From Gilliamella sp. wkB7 (GTDB taxonomy: Bacteria > Pseudomonadota > Gammaproteobacteria > Enterobacterales > Orbaceae), in NCBI RefSeq assembly GCF_001693435.1, contig NZ_CM004509.1, positions 2,604,001 to 2,668,000 of the forward strand: a stretch of DNA of 64,000 bases. Direction: 5' to 3'. Both the position numbers and the translations under genes were made by a program. How positions within the stretch are numbered: position 1 is the stretch's first letter; the number at the start of each line of letters is the position of its first letter. The notes under the pieces were generated by a model. That model saw nothing but the letters and a program-made list of their open reading frames with translations. It was not told the origin of the DNA and made no database searches. This document shows positions 30,297-38,635 of this stretch, in pieces.

Positions 30297-31154
30297 TTAT
30301 TCAGCAAAAGTATTACATTGATTGATATCACCGCTATCAAATCCTCGTTTAAACCAAGTATAACGTTGCTTAGAACTACCATGTGTAAAACTATCTGGTA
30401 CAACGTAACCATTACTTTGACGTTGTAAGCGATCATCACCAATAGCTTCAGCGGTCTTTAACGCTTGCTCAATATCGCCAACGTCTAAAATATTTTTTTG
30501 TTGCATTGCATGCCCCCACATACCAGCAAAGCAGTCGGCTTGTAGCTCTAATTTAACCGATAATTGATTGGCGAACACTTCAGATTGGCCTTGCTTTAAT
30601 TGTTCTATTTTATTGAACACACCCAGCAAATTTTGTACATGATGACCAATTTCATGTGCTATGACATAACCTTGGGCAAAGTCACCACCACCACCAAGTT
30701 GTTGTTTCATCTCTTGATAGAATGAAATATCCAAATAGACAGTTTTATCAACACTGCAATAAAATGGCCCCATAAAAGTCTGGCCAACACCACACGATGT
30801 TCTTGTTGAACCCGTATATAAGACTAATTTGGGAGGAGTATAGGTTCTACCTAAACGATTAAACTCTTGTTGCCAGTAATCTTCAGTACTCGCTAAAATG
30901 ACCGATGTAAATTTAGCAGCATCTTCATCATTGATGGAATATTGATTTGAGCTTAGTGATGAGCTATTGGAGTCAATTAGATTAGGATTAAGTAAGCCGG
31001 TCAAATCAACACCATAATAACCAGCAACCAAAACTACGATAAATAAAACAGCTCGACCTTTACCACTTATTGGGATCCTTATTCCTGAATCGCTTCCATA
31101 TTGTGAGCGGCGATCTTCAATATTATCACTCTCTCTTTGGTCTCTCCAACGCAT
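30297..31154 (-). CDS. ypfJ: Neutral zinc metallopeptidase YpfJ
   Basis: The 285-residue protein matches enteric YpfJ: N-terminal [16 protein letters not shown], one membrane helix (about 35-57; [20 protein letters not shown]), then the metallopeptidase domain with [11 protein letters not shown] (HEXXH zinc motif) and [12 protein letters not shown]. It ends with [19 protein letters not shown]. The single helix suggests a type II membrane protein with the domain in the periplasm. Its substrate is unknown. The ATG at 31154 has GAGG upstream; a GTG nine bases earlier is less likely. surE follows. Confidence 0.92.
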   Translation of the reverse strand: MRWRDQRESDNIEDRRSQYGSDSGIRIPISGKGRAVLFIVVLVAGYYGVDLTGLLNPNLIDSNSSSLSSNQYSINDEDAAKFTSVILASTEDYWQQEFNRLGRTYTPPKLVLYTGSTRTSCGVGQTFMGPFYCSVDKTVYLDISFYQEMKQQLGGGGDFAQGYVIAHEIGHHVQNLLGVFNKIEQLKQGQSEVFANQLSVKLELQADCFAGMWGHAMQQKNILDVGDIEQALKTAEAIGDDRLQRQSNGYVVPDSFTHGSSKQRYTWFKRGFDSGDINQCNTFAE

Positions 31155-31942
31155 AGGGAACACCTCATCAGTTTTGCTTAAATTATTTTAAAGGATAAAA
31201 GGGTAGGATACTAGATTAAGTTAATTTAATATCAAATAATGCATTGATTAATCTACTTTTATCTGTGTAATTATCTGTACCAAAATAATACTAAGTGGGT
31301 ATATCACTTATCTTTTAAATTGTTTAAAAAAACTAACTCCAGTTTATAACGGATAGATGTTTATCGTTATTACTATTACGTTCTTTTTATAGTTTGTATT
31401 GTATTTAAAATCAGACTAATTTTTACAGAAGATGGATATTTTATAAAAATTACTTTTTATTTGAATGGCGTTTTTATATCTCTATAGGATATTACGCTAA
31501 TTATCAATAAAAGAAAATTTAACCGTAGAGATTTTTGAATTCATTATACTTCAAAAACTACGAATCGTTATGATATTTCAACTTTACTTTTCGATGGTGA
31601 ATAGGATTTTTAACGATCGAATGTTTAATACTATTAATCTGATAATGTCCATATATTTCAATGTGTAATGAACGTATTGTATTTATTATTCTAGATATAT
31701 TGGTATATTTTAAATTCTAAAGTAATTTCTTTAAAAATATATCTCACAATTTTACCAACCTGATAAATAACGATAACTGAGATTTTGGACTTGTTTAATT
31801 TTTAAAAGGGCATTGGGTAACGACTCTGGTCGAACGTCCATTTTTTCAATACAAAAACGGTAAGAACAGTAGTCAACAAAGCCCAATGATTAACATTAAT
31901 TGATATCGTAATTTTTTCATAAAATTTATTCCAATCCTGATA
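31155..31942. other. Non-coding region 3' of the lipoprotein cassette
   Basis: It is AT-rich with no open gene. The last part (31808-31920) is a decayed copy of the lipoprotein gene. The remaining ~650 bp show nothing recognisable. Confidence 0.5.
31808..31920 (-). pseudogene. Decayed fourth copy of the cassette lipoprotein gene
   Basis: The minus strand starts ATG AAA AAA TTA CGA and continues through the signal peptide codons of the three intact paralogues, including an LMLIIG segment. Small deletions then bring a TGA at codon 16 and destroy the lipobox. Homology continues to the codons for the LPNA motif and stops, so the Ig-like body is gone. It is the copy farthest from the effector gene, consistent with erosion at the end of a tandem array. 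Confidence 0.8.
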
Positions 31943-32332
31943 CTATTCTTCAACTTTAATGGTATAAGTTTTAATAAATTTACTTCCCGGACACATCGTA
32001 CCGTAAGTTAATCCAGCAAATTTTATTGTTATTTTTCCTGCAACTTTAGGTGTTCCCTTTACTTTAAGATCATTAAAGGAAACATGTGTACCAAAATCAG
32101 TCGGAGATATTTCTAGTCCTGAGTTTTCAGGTGTAATAAGATAGTGAAAAGAGTCATTAATAACACGACCATTATAAACTTCAATTTCAGCATAATAAGG
32201 AGTACCTAATATGGCATTGGGTAACGACGACTTCGGTAGGACTTCAACTTTTTGTGTACAAAAACAACCGGTAAGAACAGTAGTTAAAAAAAATCCAATG
32301 ATTAACATTAAGTGATGTCGTAATTTTTTCAT
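31943..32332 (-). CDS. Cassette lipoprotein, copy 1; candidate T6SS immunity protein
   Basis: The 129-residue product has a lipoprotein signal with lipobox LTGC (acylated Cys 23, next residue Phe, so outer-membrane sorting is expected). A single domain of ~105 residues follows. It reads LPNAILGTPYYAEIEVYNG, then SGLEISP, KGTPKVAGKITI, and ends TYTIKVEE. This is the layout of a putative Ig-like (He_PIG) beta-sandwich. C25 and the Cys in MCPGSKF are kept in all copies and may pair. An upstream frame reaching 32431 overlaps copy 2 and has no ribosome site. It is the most divergent of the three. The role as immunity is inferred from position behind vgrG and the effector. Confidence 0.75.
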   Translation of the reverse strand: MKKLRHHLMLIIGFFLTTVLTGCFCTQKVEVLPKSSLPNAILGTPYYAEIEVYNGRVINDSFHYLITPENSGLEISPTDFGTHVSFNDLKVKGTPKVAGKITIKFAGLTYGTMCPGSKFIKTYTIKVEE

Positions 32333-32354
32333 AAAATTTATTCCAATCCTGATA

Positions 32355-32747
32355 CTATTCTTCAACTTTAATGGTATAAACTTTCTTAAAGTCTCTTCCC
32401 GGACATGTATTTGTTCCGTAAGTAACTCCAAAAAGTTCTATTGTGATTGTTCCTGCAACTTTAGGGGTTCCTTTTACTTCAAGATCATTATAGGAAACAT
32501 ATTCTGTTCCAAAATCAGTAGGAGATAATTCAAGACCTGATTTTTCTGGTTTAATATGATAGAAAAAGTGACGATCTATAGCCACGCCACCAAAAACTTC
32601 AATTTTAGCATAATAGGGATTACCCAATGAGGCATTGGGTAACGTTTTGGGTCGAACTTCCATTTTATACATACAAAAACAACCGGCAAGAACAGTAGTT
32701 AAAAAAAATCCAATGATTAACATTAAATGATATTGTATTTTTTTCAT
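32355..32747 (-). CDS. Cassette lipoprotein, copy 2; candidate T6SS immunity protein
   Basis: 130 residues with lipobox LAGC and the same Ig-like domain as its neighbours. It shares with copy 3 the stretches NPYYAKIEVFGG, IKPEKSGLEL and FKKVYTIKVEE, so these two are the most recent duplicates. Differences cluster in the middle (AIDRHFFYH and DFGTEYVSYNDLE), as expected if each copy recognises a different effector variant. The ATG at 32747 begins MKKIQYHLML, matching the other copies. It is 22 bp from each neighbour. Confidence 0.75.
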   Translation of the reverse strand: MKKIQYHLMLIIGFFLTTVLAGCFCMYKMEVRPKTLPNASLGNPYYAKIEVFGGVAIDRHFFYHIKPEKSGLELSPTDFGTEYVSYNDLEVKGTPKVAGTITIELFGVTYGTNTCPGRDFKKVYTIKVEE

Positions 32748-32769
32748 AAAATTTATTCTAATCCTAATA

Positions 32770-33162
32770 CTATTCTTCAACTTTAATGGTATAAACTTTC
32801 TTAAAGTCTCTTCCCGGACACGACATTGTACCGTAAGTGCCTCCAGAAAGTTCTATGCTGATTGTTCCTGTAACTTTAGGCGTTCCTTTTATTTCAAGAT
32901 CATTATAGGAAACACGTGATCCAAATTTAAAAGGAGCAGATAATTCGAGTCCGGATTTTGCTGGTTTGATATGATAGGTAAAGAATTCATCTATAACGAT
33001 GCCACCAAAAACTTCAATTTTAGCGTAATAGGGATTACCCAATGTGGCATTGGGTAACGACTTCGGTCGAACTTCCATTTTTTCCATACAAAAACAACCG
33101 GTAAGAACAGTAGTTAAAAAAAGTCCAATGATTAACATTAAGTGATATCGTATTTTTTTCAT
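32770..33162 (-). CDS. Cassette lipoprotein, copy 3; candidate T6SS immunity protein
   Basis: 130 residues starting MKKIRYHLMLIIG, lipobox LTGC, then the Ig-like domain (LPNATLGNPYYAKIEVFGG, SGLELSAPF, IKGTPKVTGTISIEL, SCPGRDFKK). It is nearest the effector gene (88 bp away), where the cognate immunity gene is normally found. An outer-membrane lipoprotein facing the periplasm would protect against an effector delivered to the periplasm. The function is inference; the lipoprotein nature and paralogy are plain from sequence. Confidence 0.78.
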   Translation of the reverse strand: MKKIRYHLMLIIGLFLTTVLTGCFCMEKMEVRPKSLPNATLGNPYYAKIEVFGGIVIDEFFTYHIKPAKSGLELSAPFKFGSRVSYNDLEIKGTPKVTGTISIELSGGTYGTMSCPGRDFKKVYTIKVEE

Positions 33163-33250
33163 ATAATTTATTCAGTTTAATAAAATTTGTTGTTAATAAG
33201 TGTTTTTTAAACACTTCCCCATTTGTTTCAATAACATTTACTTTTCCGTT

Positions 33251-34546
33251 TTATGGTATTTTACTTATCACAAAAGCCGCATAAGAGTATTTTATAACAT
33301 CAGCTAAAGTTGTATTATCTAGTAAATGATTATCTACACTACCCCATGAAAAACACTCAAGCTCTACTAGCTCCGTTAGTAGAGTTTGTTCAGTTACCTC
33401 ATAACCATTTATTAACTTTAATTTATCAGCCCAAACAATCCAATGGTTTTTAGTTGGAATAGATACCCTTGTATCGAACATTCGTGATGTTATCAACATG
33501 ACTACGTGCGTATCTTTACGAACATAAGAATTTAAGCGACATAAATCTTTTAACGTTAATTTAGGACCTGTCACTTGATTTATTATATTTGTATTGATTT
33601 CGTAGAGAATTTCAGAACCAGCTTTTTTAAACCATGTTTTAAGATCCCCGGCTGGCGTAATACCTGGGATTTGATCATCAGGAGAATCAAAATCAAAAAA
33701 AACATTTTCTGTATCCCTTAAACTTGCTAAGGTTATCCAATCTATAGCTGGAATTCTAGTCGTATATCCTAATGTGTTATCATAATAAAAAAATTTTTTC
33801 GGATGACGACAATCATAACTAGGTTCTAGTTTTAATGTGCCAATTTTAGTTTTACCTGATTCCCAAAGTTCTTTCACCATCTGTTTATACAGATCTGGTC
33901 TATCGACCAATAAACAATAAAAAAACGCGGCCGGACCACATAGCATAGCTTGTTGTTGATTAGGAAATTCCATTTTTACTAAATCCTCGTCAACTTTTTC
34001 TTTTGCTAATCTTGATTTTAAACCCTCGTCAATTTTTTCTTTTGCTAATCTTAATTTTAAACTCTCGTCAATTTTTTCTTTGCTAAAAGGATCATGTGGA
34101 TCACCAACAGGGTGTTCTTTAGCTTCAAAAGCTCTTGATTTAAAGGTCACTTTTACACTGTATATGAACACATGCCCCTTTTGGGTTTTTTCAGTTGTTT
34201 CATTGTATTCAAATTCCCTTGATGGCCCCCATTTTTTATCAGTTATTAAAAATCCCTTTAGAGGTATAATTGCTGTCATAGGTTCTGGTAACACTTCATA
34301 TTCATCGTTACCTATTTTATGAAAAAGATTGAGTTCTAAGATATAAGATGTATTTTCAGGGTCAGAAATATCTAATGAAGAGTGCACTAATGTCCTCTTA
34401 TCAGCTTGTAAGTTTTGTTTTCCTGTTGATTTTAAAGCATAAACTTTATTATCTTTATCATCAATTTTATATAATTCCATTTCATAAACAATATATTTAG
34501 GATCAGTTTTAGTCTTAATATATGTTGATATGTTGTATACTGTCAT
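33251..34546 (-). CDS. Predicted papain-like cysteine peptidase/amidase; candidate T6SS effector
   Basis: I do not know this family by name. The 431-residue protein has no signal peptide. Residues 1-140 look like a beta-rich domain that could dock on the spike. Residues 155-190 are a charged linker of 13-residue repeats (SKEKIDESLKLRL, AKEKIDEGLKSRL, AKEKVDEDL..). The C-terminal domain has QQQAMLCGPAAFFYCLL, with C203 as likely nucleophile and Q197 six residues before it as in papain. H368 in KNHWIVWAD is the likely general base, and an FSWGS motif lies near 400. It is the gene right after vgrG and before three lipoproteins. Peptidoglycan or periplasmic protein is a plausible target because the putative immunity proteins are periplasmic. 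Confidence 0.65.
   Translation of the reverse strand: MTVYNISTYIKTKTDPKYIVYEMELYKIDDKDNKVYALKSTGKQNLQADKRTLVHSSLDISDPENTSYILELNLFHKIGNDEYEVLPEPMTAIIPLKGFLITDKKWGPSREFEYNETTEKTQKGHVFIYSVKVTFKSRAFEAKEHPVGDPHDPFSKEKIDESLKLRLAKEKIDEGLKSRLAKEKVDEDLVKMEFPNQQQAMLCGPAAFFYCLLVDRPDLYKQMVKELWESGKTKIGTLKLEPSYDCRHPKKFFYYDNTLGYTTRIPAIDWITLASLRDTENVFFDFDSPDDQIPGITPAGDLKTWFKKAGSEILYEINTNIINQVTGPKLTLKDLCRLNSYVRKDTHVVMLITSRMFDTRVSIPTKNHWIVWADKLKLINGYEVTEQTLLTELVELECFSWGSVDNHLLDNTTLADVIKYSYAAFVISKIP
33970..34087 (-). repeat. Three 39-bp tandem repeats inside the effector gene
   Basis: Three in-frame copies encode the units SKEKIDESLKLRL, AKEKIDEGLKSRL and a diverged AKEKVDEDLVKME. The first two are nearly identical at DNA level. 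They form a helical, charged linker between the N-terminal and cysteine-peptidase domains and may vary in number among strains. Confidence 0.8.
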
Positions 34547-34625
34547 TTAATTTTCATCCTTAAGATTAAGCTTATATCTTTATTCTAAAAATTAGTGAGT
34601 TAATATTTTTTAGCTTAATTCTTTA

Positions 34626-37532
34626 CTAATTGATAAACTCGCCATTGCTTGTTTTGCTTATCAATAAGCGAATCGCAATTTTTTCTTCTTTTTTGGTATA
34701 AAATCTTTCCGTATATCCTTTATCATCTGTTTGCCCTTGTTTAACTGAACCATCTTCCATAAAGGCTAAATACTTTGTGTTTTTATATGGTTGATCTTCA
34801 TCATTTACCATAAGGTATTTTAAGCTATATGTTTTACTTGATGAAAGTTCGTTTTGGATAGCTTGAGGTAATAAAATTTCAAGTATATTTTTCGTTGCTG
34901 GCCCCATTTTCTGTAATGCATTACTTTTTATATAAACATTATCCGCCGTGCCCAGTTCAATCCCCGCACTACTGAGTTTGATGTATGAACCTCCGCACAT
35001 TAACGTCAAATCTTCGCATGCGCTTACTCTCAGTTCACCATCTACACTGTCTATTTTAATATCTTGCTTGGCAGCCATATTCAGGTTGGCATTTTGTGCC
35101 TGCACCTCAACATCCCCCTGATTGGCAAAGACTTTCATTCCTGATTTATGGGCAAACAGACCGATGGATTCACCGGATGAGACGGTTATGTTTTTTAACG
35201 CATTGATGTCAGTTTGGTTTTCACTGGTCACAGATACACTGTTTGAAGTGGACAGTTGAATGTTTTCCGGACTGGTTAAAGCAATGCCCTCTTGTGCATA
35301 AGCAATAATGCCACTTTGGGCTAATTGGGTTAATGTCGCTTTAAGTTGCTCCTGACTGTCGGTATCCGCACCATGGGCTTCAGAGGCAGTTGCTGCATTT
35401 TGCAGTGCTTTAGCAATTGATAATGCATTTTCAAGCTGGGTAATGGCACCTTGCATATCAAGCTGTTTACCCTGTGCCTTAGGCTCGGTCTGACTGGTCA
35501 GGTATAAACCTTTATTGGCAGCAATTGCACCCCACTCATCGGTGCGCAGTTCAAATCCCTCACCACGCTGCTCTTTGTTTTGGTCAACTAAATGCCCGAT
35601 GTTAAGCTGGGTTTTACCGTATTCGGTCGCTAACTTAATGTGCTCTTGTCCGCGCTTATCATCCATCCGCAGTTTGTTGTTAGCAGGAGTACGAATTACA
35701 TTTCGGTGTTTGTTTATGGCGGTCACATGGTCAGGGTGGCCACTGTCATGCATCGCATGTGCAATATAAGGTCGGTCCGGATTACCGTTAGTAAACGCAA
35801 CCGCAACTTCTGTGCCATCAATCAGTGGAAAGTGAAAACCATAGGTACTGCCCGCATACGGTTTAGCCAGTCTTAACCATAAGCTCTCTTCACCGTTTCG
35901 CCACTCTTTTAAATCAAAGTTAAATTTAACCCGATAGCGACCTTGTGTATCAATATAACCATAGGTGTCATTATTCGGACTGGTTACCCGTGCCGGTAAA
36001 GTGCCGTCAATAGTCGGAAAAGGAATCGGCTCCGGGCGGTAAGGTTTTAATGGCTGGTAAGGTATGGCGGTAAAACTCAGTTCATAAGCATCACTGCGGT
36101 TTCCCTGTCCTTGCACCGTTAATATCATTACCCCCTCATCTATTCCGGCAATCGTACTGCCTTTGATACGGATATGTTGACCCGGAGCTAAAGTGGCCTG
36201 ATTGCTTTTACCCCGGATAATAATTTGACGGCTAATGGCGTGTTCATGGCGAATACGGGCATACCATTCTCCACTTTCAACACTATTACTCGTGTTAGCT
36301 TGATTACGGTTAGTATCACTGCTGTTGTTATTGTTATTATTAGTGTTAGTTTTATCGCTATTATTGTCGTTGTCATTACTATTGCCGTTACTGCCTTGAC
36401 TGTCGTCGGTATCGATATCACCACTGTTTTCATTATCATCGTCACCATTGCTATTTAACCCTTTATAGTGCTCATCATAACGGTAATCAGTACCGTAAGT
36501 GGTGTTATCTTTTAGTTGGCTGTTAACTTCTCCCAGTAAATTCGCCTGCGCATCGCGGTAGTTATAATCCTGTACTTGTACCGAAGATTCCACCATCTGA
36601 CTGTGTAAGGTCATATCCCAGACACTTTCAACGCTGTTATCCAGTGTACCACTCGGTTGTTTGTACACAATATCAGCCACCTGCTGATAACCTTGCTCAT
36701 AATCACTGATGACCAACACATCACAGTTGTGTTCACCATGCGTTTCAAACCGGAAATAGACCCCCACATCAGCAAGCAGTCTTTGAATAAATTCAAGGTC
36801 ACTCTCCTGCCACTGGGTGATAAACTCACGCTCCGGATATTGCTCTTTAAGTGCTAAACGATAATCAATCCCTGTATAACCATGACCACGTAAGACCTCT
36901 TCAACCACACTGATAACGCTTTGATTTTGAAAAATAGCACAGTTATGACTTAATGCCAGTTTGGCTAATTGTGAAGACAAGACAACCTGATAACGGGCTT
37001 CATCGTTACTGACTGATAATTGACTGAACTGGGTTATCACACCATAAAGAGTGCGTGAGCCGCCTTGAGATAATAGTGAGTTTAACGGATTAAGCGGATT
37101 AAACTGGGTTAAAGAATTAAGTGAATCAAGTGGATTAGATTGTTTAAGTTTATCTAACTGTTTTAATGGCTCAGAGTGTTTTAATGCATCTAATGGATTA
37201 GTCGAAGTTAAGGAATTAAGTGCATTAAGTCCTTGAGTTGCAAAGTCGCTTAAACTGCCAGAATTAGCAGGATTAAAACTCAAACGGGCATTTTGATTAA
37301 GAAATGACTCAACAGAAAGTTGTTTATCAGAACTGGTGAAAGTAATCGTATAGTGCCAAGGCTGGTTAAGTTGCTCATTACCCTCAACCTGTAAGATTGA
37401 AACCTCAGTAGACAAACCATCAATATTTAACGTATAGCGATTGTGACCGACTCCATTAACCAAACTTTGCTTTAAGCCTCGACTTAAACCATTGTCCAAC
37501 TGCTCCATCAAATTAGTTAATCCTTTCTCCAT
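34626..37532 (-). CDS. vgrG: Type VI secretion spike protein VgrG with C-terminal extension
   Basis: VgrG trimers cap the Hcp tube and carry cargo effectors. The 968-residue protein has a gp27-like N-terminal half, the gp5 OB-fold (about 500-600; LPARVTSPNNDTYGYIDTQGRYRVKF, SLWLRLAKPYAG, GTEVAVAFTNGNPDRPYI), a DUF2345-type beta-helix (about 690-880) and an ~85-residue C-terminal extension that looks transthyretin-like (TYSLKYLMVNDEDQPYKNTKY). Two low-complexity insertions are unusual: LNSLT/NPL repeats near 100-165 and an Asn/Asp/Ser run near 362-414. GAGG five bases before the ATG at 37532 decides the start over an ATG 21 bases upstream. No Hcp, baseplate or sheath gene is nearby, so this is an orphan vgrG island. 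Confidence 0.92.
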   Translation of the reverse strand: MEKGLTNLMEQLDNGLSRGLKQSLVNGVGHNRYTLNIDGLSTEVSILQVEGNEQLNQPWHYTITFTSSDKQLSVESFLNQNARLSFNPANSGSLSDFATQGLNALNSLTSTNPLDALKHSEPLKQLDKLKQSNPLDSLNSLTQFNPLNPLNSLLSQGGSRTLYGVITQFSQLSVSNDEARYQVVLSSQLAKLALSHNCAIFQNQSVISVVEEVLRGHGYTGIDYRLALKEQYPEREFITQWQESDLEFIQRLLADVGVYFRFETHGEHNCDVLVISDYEQGYQQVADIVYKQPSGTLDNSVESVWDMTLHSQMVESSVQVQDYNYRDAQANLLGEVNSQLKDNTTYGTDYRYDEHYKGLNSNGDDDNENSGDIDTDDSQGSNGNSNDNDNNSDKTNTNNNNNNSSDTNRNQANTSNSVESGEWYARIRHEHAISRQIIIRGKSNQATLAPGQHIRIKGSTIAGIDEGVMILTVQGQGNRSDAYELSFTAIPYQPLKPYRPEPIPFPTIDGTLPARVTSPNNDTYGYIDTQGRYRVKFNFDLKEWRNGEESLWLRLAKPYAGSTYGFHFPLIDGTEVAVAFTNGNPDRPYIAHAMHDSGHPDHVTAINKHRNVIRTPANNKLRMDDKRGQEHIKLATEYGKTQLNIGHLVDQNKEQRGEGFELRTDEWGAIAANKGLYLTSQTEPKAQGKQLDMQGAITQLENALSIAKALQNAATASEAHGADTDSQEQLKATLTQLAQSGIIAYAQEGIALTSPENIQLSTSNSVSVTSENQTDINALKNITVSSGESIGLFAHKSGMKVFANQGDVEVQAQNANLNMAAKQDIKIDSVDGELRVSACEDLTLMCGGSYIKLSSAGIELGTADNVYIKSNALQKMGPATKNILEILLPQAIQNELSSSKTYSLKYLMVNDEDQPYKNTKYLAFMEDGSVKQGQTDDKGYTERFYTKKEEKIAIRLLISKTSNGEFIN

Positions 37533-37911
37533 GTTATCCTCGATATATTTCATGTATATAGCAAATACAACTTTGTTTTACTGAACTATTTATTATTATT
37601 TTTATCTGACCAGTTAATAATTATTATAAAAATTGCCAATAGGCAGTAAGGTGTTAAAATTGGTCAGATTTAAAAATAATCTAAATATGAATATAAAATA
37701 CACTGTCTCGTATATTTTGCAACTTTTTTTTAAAAAAATCTTTAAATTTAAATTAGACGGGTAACTTACTGATATTACTAATAATATCAGTAAAATATAG
37801 ATAACAAATTGTCGCCTAAACATGATCAAAAAAGGATTAGTAGAATTTGGCTTTTGTAGATTTTTTATTGAGTATTTTGCACCGAATTTTTATTAAGATT
37901 TGTAACTAAAA

Positions 37912-37960
37912 AATCATTTTTACTCAAATATAGCCATGACCTGAAACATTTTAACAAAAT
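37912..37960 (-). repeat. Dispersed repeat, subtype 1, copy C (inverted)
   Basis: Read on the minus strand it is ATTTTGTTAAAATG followed by TTTCAGGTCATGGCTA and AGTAAAAATGATT. This matches the ilvC-linked copies over ~45 bases with a handful of changes. Confidence 0.75.
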
Positions 37961-38093
37961 AATTACTTGCTCAAGTACCAAAAAATAATGTTTTCTAAAA
38001 CGATCGATTAGGCTATAAGTAAGATTTTAATGTGATTGAATCATTGGATTAACTTTAATTTAATAAATTAATTATATTAATAAGTTATAATTT

Positions 38094-38136
38094 ATTTTGT
38101 AAAAAATATTCAGGAGTGTATACCGTTTTACTTTTT
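38094..38136 (-). repeat. Dispersed repeat, subtype 2, copy D (inverted)
   Basis: This is the complement of copies E and F. It shares ATTTTGTAAAAAA and TTCAGG with subtype 1, then reads AGTGTATACCGTTTTA. Confidence 0.85.
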
Positions 38137-38315
38137 ATTAATATCTGAATTTAATTTTAAGAATCGATAGGTTGAAAAAAGACTTATAAGGCGTTCATAT
38201 TTTATGGTGCAGTCTCAGTATCAATTAGTGATAAATGCAGTATGGTAAATAACTCGCCATGTTTATTATTATTTTATTTATAAGTTGAACTACAAATAAA
38301 ATGTTGAGTGTAAGC

Positions 38316-38358
38316 AAAAAATGAAATGGTATACACTCCTGAATATTTTTTACAAAAT
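38316..38358 (+). repeat. Dispersed repeat, subtype 2, copy E
   Basis: It reads AAAAAATGAAATGGTATACA then CTCCTGAATATTTTTTACAA and AAT. It is the inverted partner of copy D and matches copy F at 63705. Confidence 0.85.
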
Positions 38359-38485
38359 AAATGTGAAGTTAATTGATTTGCTTTTGATTACATTCTTACT
38401 ATATTCAACAAATTGATTGGTTACTACAAACTCAATTTTTTATTGTTGATATTTTCTTGAGAATAACCTAATAAGCATCACTAGA

Positions 38486-38518
38486 ATTATAAGCACCGTT
38501 AAATACAATGCTTATAAT
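38486..38518 (-). terminator. Hairpin downstream of queE
   Basis: A perfect 10-bp stem, ATTATAAGCA / TGCTTATAAT, with a 13-base loop lies ~120 bp past the queE stop. The T tract is weak, so the role as queDE terminator is tentative. Confidence 0.4.
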
Positions 38519-38635
38519 AATTTATTGCTCTTATTTAATTTGTATAAATAAAAATGCGATTTAAAGATAACTTTATCTTCATCTTCTTCTTGCACATCTA
38601 AATGATAAGAAAAACAATGAACTTCTTTAAAAAGA

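Larger units (their letters stand above)
38090..38362. mobile_element. MITE-like element bounded by 35-bp perfect inverted repeats
   Basis: The left end (38090-38124) begins ATTTATTTTGTAAAAAATAT and continues TCAGGAGTGTATACC. The right end (to 38362) is its exact complement. The ~200-bp interior has no gene. Non-autonomous size, terminal inverted repeats and other copies of the end elsewhere (63705-63749) fit a miniature inverted-repeat element or a repeat pair. No transposase is present, and I could not identify a clear target duplication. Confidence 0.5.
37533..38635. other. 1.1-kb non-coding region with repeats, upstream of vgrG
   Basis: It contains an inverted pair TCTGACCA / TGGTCAGA (near 37605-37670), one inverted subtype 1 repeat and a MITE-like segment bounded by subtype 2 repeats. 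The queE 3' hairpin lies at 38486-38518. Short frames here are AT-rich and not convincing. The vgrG promoter must lie in its left part. Confidence 0.6.

Noticed and set aside
29504..30442. Longer surE frame starting at 30442
   Set aside because: The extra 52 residues overlap ypfJ and show no SurE homology. A good ribosome site stands before 30286.
32333..32431. Longer start for lipoprotein copy 1
   Set aside because: The extension overlaps copy 2, lacks a ribosome site, and would bury the lipoprotein signal peptide.
36188..36458. Open frames on both strands over the vgrG Asn/Asp-rich segment
   Set aside because: They are a by-product of the repetitive AAT/GAT codons. The vgrG frame runs through with homology on both sides.
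37614..37829. 71-codon minus-strand frame upstream of vgrG
   Set aside because: It is a run of Ile, Leu, Phe, Asn and Tyr codons expected from AT-rich sequence, without a ribosome site or signal motif.
38202..38224. Short similarity to a common cloning-vector segment (TATGGTGCA.TCTCAGTA)
   Set aside because: Only about 20 bases with mismatches inside genuine-looking AT-rich DNA. No flanking vector sequence, so chance similarity rather than contamination.
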